A DNA stretch of 64,000 nucleotides, taken from contig ARYC01001480.1 in assembly GCA_000711775.1 (NCBI GenBank), forward strand, positions 1 through 64,000, written 5' to 3'. The DNA is from Oxytricha trifallax (lineage: Eukaryota; Ciliophora; Spirotrichea; Sporadotrichida; Oxytrichidae). A program made the translations under genes and the position numbers. Below, piece after piece: positions 59,476 to 64,000 of the stretch; positions within the stretch are counted from its first letter, which is position 1, and each line of letters opens with the position of its first letter. The notes below the pieces were generated by a model, which ran no database searches, was not told the DNA's origin, and saw nothing but the letters and a program-made list of their open reading frames with translations.

Positions 59476-59864
59476 TACCTACATCATTTGCTCAACATGG
59501 AACTTTAGCAGCTCCAAATAGTTTCTGCTCAACTACAAATATTCATCACCAGAATGCTGCTTTACATCAAAAGAATTTTCTATAAATATAAAATATTAAA
59601 CAGGATGCACAACTCACAGTTGATGACTGGGATGAGATGAATCCAAATAAGCCAATGAGCATTCAAACTCCCAAGACGGCTTCAGCATCAACATTTTAGA
59701 ATTCAAATTGGAATTCGCTTGGTTCTTCTCAACTGAATTAAATTTAAGCAATCCCTACAGCTTAAAACCAGTTAGAAAGCGAGGATATGGACTAGAGTAC
59801 TACCTAATTTGGTTTGAAAACACAAGAATCTTAAGTTTAGCAAAATAGGTTTAAAAAGAATTGA
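59476..59864 (+). CDS. Q/N-rich coding exon
   Basis: After an apparent AT-rich intron ending in AAG, the plus strand encodes 129 codons: VPTSFAQHGTLAAPNSFCST, then QLTVDDWDEMNPNKPMSIQT and SLGSSQLNQIQAIPTAQNQL, ending RFKKN at TGA 59862-59864. Many Gln are TAA/TAG. No ATG at its start, so it is an internal or last exon. The upstream exon may be the Q-rich patch near 54400-54480. No domain recognised. Confidence 0.5.
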
Positions 59865-59957
59865 TGATTTAAGCATTATAATATATTTAATACATTTTAA
59901 TTATTAATTGATGTGCATTTAAAGTACAGCATATAGGCGAAAACTCAAAATGGGAGT

Positions 59958-60228
59958 ATGGAATTTTGATTTTATATATGATCGACTTGTACATACATCA
60001 AGATTGAGAAGTGGTAGCTAGAAGTGCACCCTGTTTCTATTATTTCAAGCACTATTTATGAGTAAAAGTAAGCCTTTCTTTTCCAACTGGCATAATGAGT
60101 GAAGAGAATAAACAGCAATTCCCACAGACCTGAAAATAGAGAAGAACTAGTTTGGTGAATTATGTATTTGAGGAATAGAAACAGAGTGACACTTAGTTGT
60201 TTTAAAAAATTAAGAAAATAGTATTTTA
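59958..60228 (+). CDS. Possible coding segment containing several TGA codons
   Basis: Read with UGA as Trp, the plus strand gives a protein-like stretch: CTYIKIEKWQLEVHPVSIIS and INSNSHRPENREELVW, then YLRNRNRVTLSCFKKLRK. It contains four TGA. Without that assumption it breaks into short pieces. It could equally be non-coding or a decayed gene. Confidence 0.2.
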
Positions 60229-60919
60229 TTACATGATTATTATATTATAATTCTATGGTCCAACTTTCAATGAGAGTTTAATTATCAGTTTTTAATAAAT
60301 TTAAATACATTTTTTTATCATAAGTAATTGCCAAACAAATAAATTTTAAGACTAAGACAAATATTAACCTTGAATCTAAGAGTCTGTTTTATTAATTATA
60401 TTTTATGTTATATCATCATTTTGAGTCTATGAAGTTTTCGATTCATTTATAGCCACACTTTAATTTATCATTTCGATTGGCGCCATCCAAGCAAACTGAA
60501 ACATATAATATTTAATATTAATATAAAATATATTAGGGCCTCCTCGGTTAACACTTGTGATCTTGGATTTGTTATTAAAAATTTATGGGAGAGAGGTTCG
60601 TTGATTATTGCGAGATAAATAATTCTCACTTTCATTAATTCTTATTTCCTTAATAGATTAATATTATTTATCAGTGAAGCTGCTGTTAATTAAAAATAGT
60701 CATTATTATAGATATAATCTATATCATATTTTCCTTGTCTCCTCCTTAATATCCCATATGGCTTGAAAATTTATTAAACTAACTGACCATATTACTAGGA
60801 CTACTTCCTTTCTAATCCAATTCAATTCTATTGTGATAGATGAAATTGTTATTCATTTACACGAGTTTAACATTTATCAAATATATGAGAATTTAGGTTG
60901 GTTGTATTAATTAATTAAT
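60229..60919. other. AT-rich region, no clear gene
   Basis: Weak open stretches on both strands, none with a recognisable motif. Confidence 0.35.
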
Positions 60920-62445
60920 TCATTAAATTTATTTCATCTAAGTAGATAAAAAATGAATATCATCAATAGTAGATAAACAATCAAAGTTATCCCCTATATT
61001 TTTAAGCATTAAAACAAAATATTAATCATCCTTGAACTTTCGTCTAAGAAATGTTGCGTACCTACCTGTGTCTTAATAATTATCACAGCCTTTCTTAAAC
61101 TGCGTCCCCAGAATTACTTCGATAATTATTACCACAAGTGAGTAAAGGTCTTACCTAGTATCAGACATTTCCATTTCCTTCAAGTCTCTAGCATGTTAAT
61201 ATGAGGTCAAAGGGATTTAACTTATCTGAGCTTTGAGACCAACTATAGATGCATGAGAAAAGTTTGTTATAAAAATCTGGGGTTCTTTGTCACTTTTAAC
61301 CTTGATATTTTCAGGAGTCAAATACCTATGGACTATTCCTAACTAGTGTAGATTTTTAATAGCATAAATCAACTAGTCTATTATAACTTTCTTAGAAACT
61401 ATATTGCCAAGTCTTATCATTAACTACAAATTAGTAGAGCTCTCTTTAGTCTTTATATACATATTAGAGTCATCAAAACTGACTCCAACTATTTAATCAA
61501 AATGCTCAGCTTTGTTTTCTTAAATTAAGCTCATTATTTTAAACTAATTCAAAAGTCTAGTAACTAAATTCAAATCTTTATTCAATGCCTTTTTCTAAAG
61601 AATAAATAAGTCTCATTAACTGATTGAATAGCCTGGTATCAGGATAAAACACTCGAATGTGTTTTGAAATCTCAATAATACTTTTTAATTCCCACCTAAC
61701 CATTTCAGAGAAGTTAGTTAAAATATTTTACTCTTTACCATCATAACCTTGGTCATGTTAATTTTCAAAAGTATTGAGAATCTATTCCCCAAGAATAGTA
61801 ACACTCTCCTCAGAATTTGGCTAAAATGCTTTAACAGAAGCAGGAGATTAGTTAAAGAGCATTGCCTTTGTTTCCTGTAAAAGTTAGCTCTTGTCAATTA
61901 ATATACCCTTTGTTTAGTCGTCTGCAATGAGGCATTGAATTTACTTAATTGTCTATAACAAAAATTAGAGAATATATTCTTACAATCTCGGAATAGCAGG
62001 CAGCTGTAAGCTCTGTTATACTATGCTAACATAAATGTGTAAGCAATTAATCTTTATCAGCAAATGATTTTACATTTAATTCCTACTGTTAGCACACACA
62101 ACATTCATACTTCCCTTGGCGTTTGAGTTGAGAGAAGGACCCTTGATTTCTTGAGTGAACTTTTCTATGTCACTTCAACTCGACTGGAGTATACACTTAA
62201 TTGCAAATGCCACATTTAGTGAATTTCTAAGGCTTTTTGTTTAGAGTTTTAGCTCTACTCTTTCTTCTTCTGCTCCAAATCTCCAAGTATTCTTAGTATA
62301 GTTGATGCTTCCTTGAAACTATTTTGCACCCTGACATTAATAGTTTATGTTATTGAAAATTACCTGAATTTTAAGTCTTAGATTCTTCTGATTCTTAGGA
62401 GGAGTTTGACTGGGAATATCTTGATGACAAAGAAGAAGATTCCAT
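60920..62445 (-). CDS. Zinc-finger / pseudokinase protein (57-kDa TBE type), unit 4
   Basis: ATG 62443-62445 begins MESSSLSSRYSQSNSSQESE; a 33-nt intron follows. Zinc finger 1 is KCGICNQVYTPVELK, then TGA (62170-62172), then HRKVH; finger 2 is YECCVCQQQELN with HLCQH. After a diverged N-lobe comes the kinase-like C-lobe: LHQLGIVHRYLTPENIKV (HRY, catalytic Asp lost), FITNFSHAS (in place of DFG) and QDLYSLVVIIIEVILG, ending near TGA 60920-60922. It aligns in order with the unit 3 protein. Frame changes in the middle (61500-61950) make the full sequence unsure. The lost catalytic residues make it a pseudokinase. Confidence 0.65.
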
Positions 62446-62565
62446 AATTTAAGTTTAAGAAATTACTTAATTAAAGTTTATATTAAATAGATTTAAATAA
62501 GATAATTAAAATAAGTTTTGAAATTGTGGTAAATAAATTATAATCAAACCCAGAAAGCCCTAAGA

Positions 62566-62603
62566 ACATAAAGTTTATGTCCCCTATTTGTCCCCAGGGG
62601 ACA
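62566..62603. promoter_or_regulatory. Two adjacent palindromes in the divergent spacer of unit 4
   Basis: ACATAAAGTTTATGT (62566-62580) is followed by TGTCCCCAGGGGACA (62589-62603), both perfect around their centre base. They lie between the divergent 57-kDa and 22-kDa genes, so they may be control sites. Confidence 0.45.
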
Positions 62604-62975
62604 TCCCTACTTTTCAATCTAGGGGTTCTTGGGTTTTAACTTTGAAAATTCTCAACTTCAAAGAATGTCAATGTCAAATATACTTTGATAAAATGATATA
62701 CTTTGTTTTGAAAAAAAGGATTATAGAACAAAATAAATGTTTTGTTTATTCTCATACATAAACTTTTCTTGTTGAAATATTTATGTTCATAAATGATTTT
62801 GAGTTAAATTACTTTAGACAAGGCCCAATCTAAAAAGTAAAGTATAACCAATCAAATTTATTCATTTATAGTATAAGCGAATTAATTTAATAGACTTAAA
62901 CTTTTCATTCTAAATCAAAATATTTAAGTCCTAACTATTTTTAATTAAATTCATATTAAATAGATAACAAAGCTT

Positions 62976-63732
62976 ATGGAAAGTAACAGGAATTTTGTAA
63001 ACATAAACATTAAGTAGCTGGAGGGACATCTGAATACCAAACAAGACTGGTGGTGCCACTTCAAATATTCATGTAATTTTCCTAACTTAAATACTTTAGT
63101 GGGATATCACATGCCTAGTTTTAAAAAGACTACTATGAGGTTCATTAAAGATGTATTGAGTTGCAAGAAATAGCTCATAAAATCTGCAGACATAATTTAT
63201 GTCAATGTCCCTAACTTCCCAGAGCTCTCTGTAGCAAACATTTATGACTTAATTAAAAATGAGGAAGCTGTAAACAAATACCTAGGAATTTACGAAGTCA
63301 TAAAGGAGCTACCTGACAAGCACTTCTTCTTTGGAATATTAGGTACACTAAAGAATGAGTTCATTACCTAGCTTGTCCAGAACCAGCAGAATCTTAGATA
63401 TACAGGCTAAGTTGATGAAGAATAGAAAGAAACTATTCAAATAAATGAAGAATTACTCAAGGAAATCTAATCTATTTCCAGATACTCCAGTAAGTTTTAA
63501 ATACATAAATTTATATATGCTTTATTTTAGAAAAGAAAGGAAAGGCCTTATCGATGCTAAAGATCAGTTCTCAGGGAGAAAATAGAACAAAAAACGAAAA
63601 AGATTTGAGATTGTTTCAGAATTACAGCAGCCGATGTAAATTCAGCTGCATAATTAAAATTTTATGCACATATACAATGACTCGCAAATTATGAAAAGCC
63701 CACCTAGCAAAAGAATGCAATTTAACATGTGA
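62976..63732 (+). CDS. 22-kDa TBE-type transposon protein, unit 4
   Basis: ATG 62976-62978 begins MESNRNFVNINIKQLEGHLN. The conserved blocks are clean: KKTTMRFIKDVLSCKKQLI, VPNFPELSVANIYDLIK and LPDKHFFFGILGTLKNEF. A 41-nt intron (63490-63530) follows, at the same site as in units 1 and 3. The basic last exon starts KKKGKALSMLK; a one-base shift near 63560 leads to GRKQNKKRKRFEIVSELQQP and the end SKRMQFNM at TGA 63730-63732. KKRKR looks like a nuclear localisation signal. Confidence 0.7.
63490..63530 (+). other. 41-nt intron in the 22-kDa gene
   Basis: GTAAGT...TTTTAG; removal joins RYSS to KKKGKAL in frame. Confidence 0.65.
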
Positions 63733-64000
63733 CATAAAATAATTTTTTAACATAAACTTTAAGTCAATTAATTATTTATGTCTTAAGTAATAAAGAACGC
63801 ATCAAATCTAAGCACCTTCTTTCACTGTTTTTACAATCACTTGTTTGAATTTATGTTATAGATTTTTCCACAAAGAAATAGTTTGTCTTATTGTTAACCC
63901 TGAAATCATGTTGACATAAAGTTTATGTATAGTCTTTCTTTACCCTTGAAAAGACCATTTCTATGCAATTATACTTAGATGAATAAGGGCTATTGAACAT
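63733..64000. other. AT-rich end of window with a palindrome
   Basis: Contains ACATAAAGTTTATGT at 63914-63928, identical to the palindrome at 62566-62580. No gene seen; the transposase end should lie beyond. Confidence 0.45.

Larger units (their letters stand above)
60920..64000 (-). mobile_element. TBE-like transposon, unit 4 (incomplete, runs off the window)
   Basis: The 57-kDa type gene (-) and 22-kDa gene (+) are divergent, the mirror image of unit 3. The transposase is expected on the minus strand beyond the right end. Palindromes ACATAAAGTTTATGT occur in the spacer and near the right end. Confidence 0.65.

Noticed and set aside
1..64000. Standard genetic code
   Set aside because: Conserved families (DCP1, DDE transposase, ICT1, PDK1) are only continuous if TAA and TAG are read as glutamine.

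Overview
Kind of organism. This is nuclear DNA of a ciliate. The sequence is very AT-rich, and recognisable proteins read through many TAA and TAG codons as glutamine; most clear reading frames end at TGA. Introns are tiny (about 29-41 nt, GT...AG). Four partial or complete copies of a Tc1/mariner-type transposon carry a transposase of about 42 kDa, a basic protein of about 22 kDa and a zinc-finger protein. That trio matches the TBE transposons known from the germline (micronuclear) genomes of hypotrich ciliates. However, TGA also interrupts at least eight otherwise continuous frames, twice at a position where tryptophan is expected. This leaves open a code in which UGA is both Trp and stop, as in karyorelictean ciliates. 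Many genes also show single-base frame changes, often at A-runs, so some genes may be decaying or the assembly may carry indel errors.

Layout. 0.5-8 kb: a Q/N-rich gene, fragments on the minus strand, a fold-back repeat, a hypothetical gene, a DCP1-like decapping-factor gene and a further hypothetical gene. 8-13 kb: a damaged cathepsin Z/X-like gene, then transposon unit 1 with an intact transposase, a 22-kDa gene and, in the third-gene position, a zinc-finger/MT-A70 methyltransferase-like gene. 13-25 kb: a PDK1-like kinase, a coiled-coil gene, a second cathepsin, a TMEM135-like membrane protein, a Q/N-rich gene and an SF2 helicase-like gene. 25-34 kb: transposon unit 2 (22 kDa plus decayed transposase), a YHYH-domain gene and a serine carboxypeptidase remnant, a conserved ciliate gene, and unit 3 (transposase, 22 kDa, zinc-finger/pseudokinase) with a nested 238-bp inverted-repeat element. 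34-48 kb: Q/N-rich coding blocks, APC4, a BPI-like lipid-binding gene, two paralogous alpha/beta hydrolases and an ICT1-like release factor. 48-59 kb: an 11-kb AT-rich desert with only short repeats and a G-rich inverted-repeat element. 59-64 kb: a Q-rich gene and unit 4 (zinc-finger/pseudokinase plus 22 kDa), running off the right end.

How it fits together. Host housekeeping genes (mRNA decapping, cell-cycle ubiquitination, AGC kinase signalling, lysosomal proteolysis, mitochondrial translation rescue) are interleaved with selfish elements. The most interesting point is that the third gene of the transposon differs between units: a pseudokinase in two, an MT-A70-like protein in one, and possibly a helicase in another.
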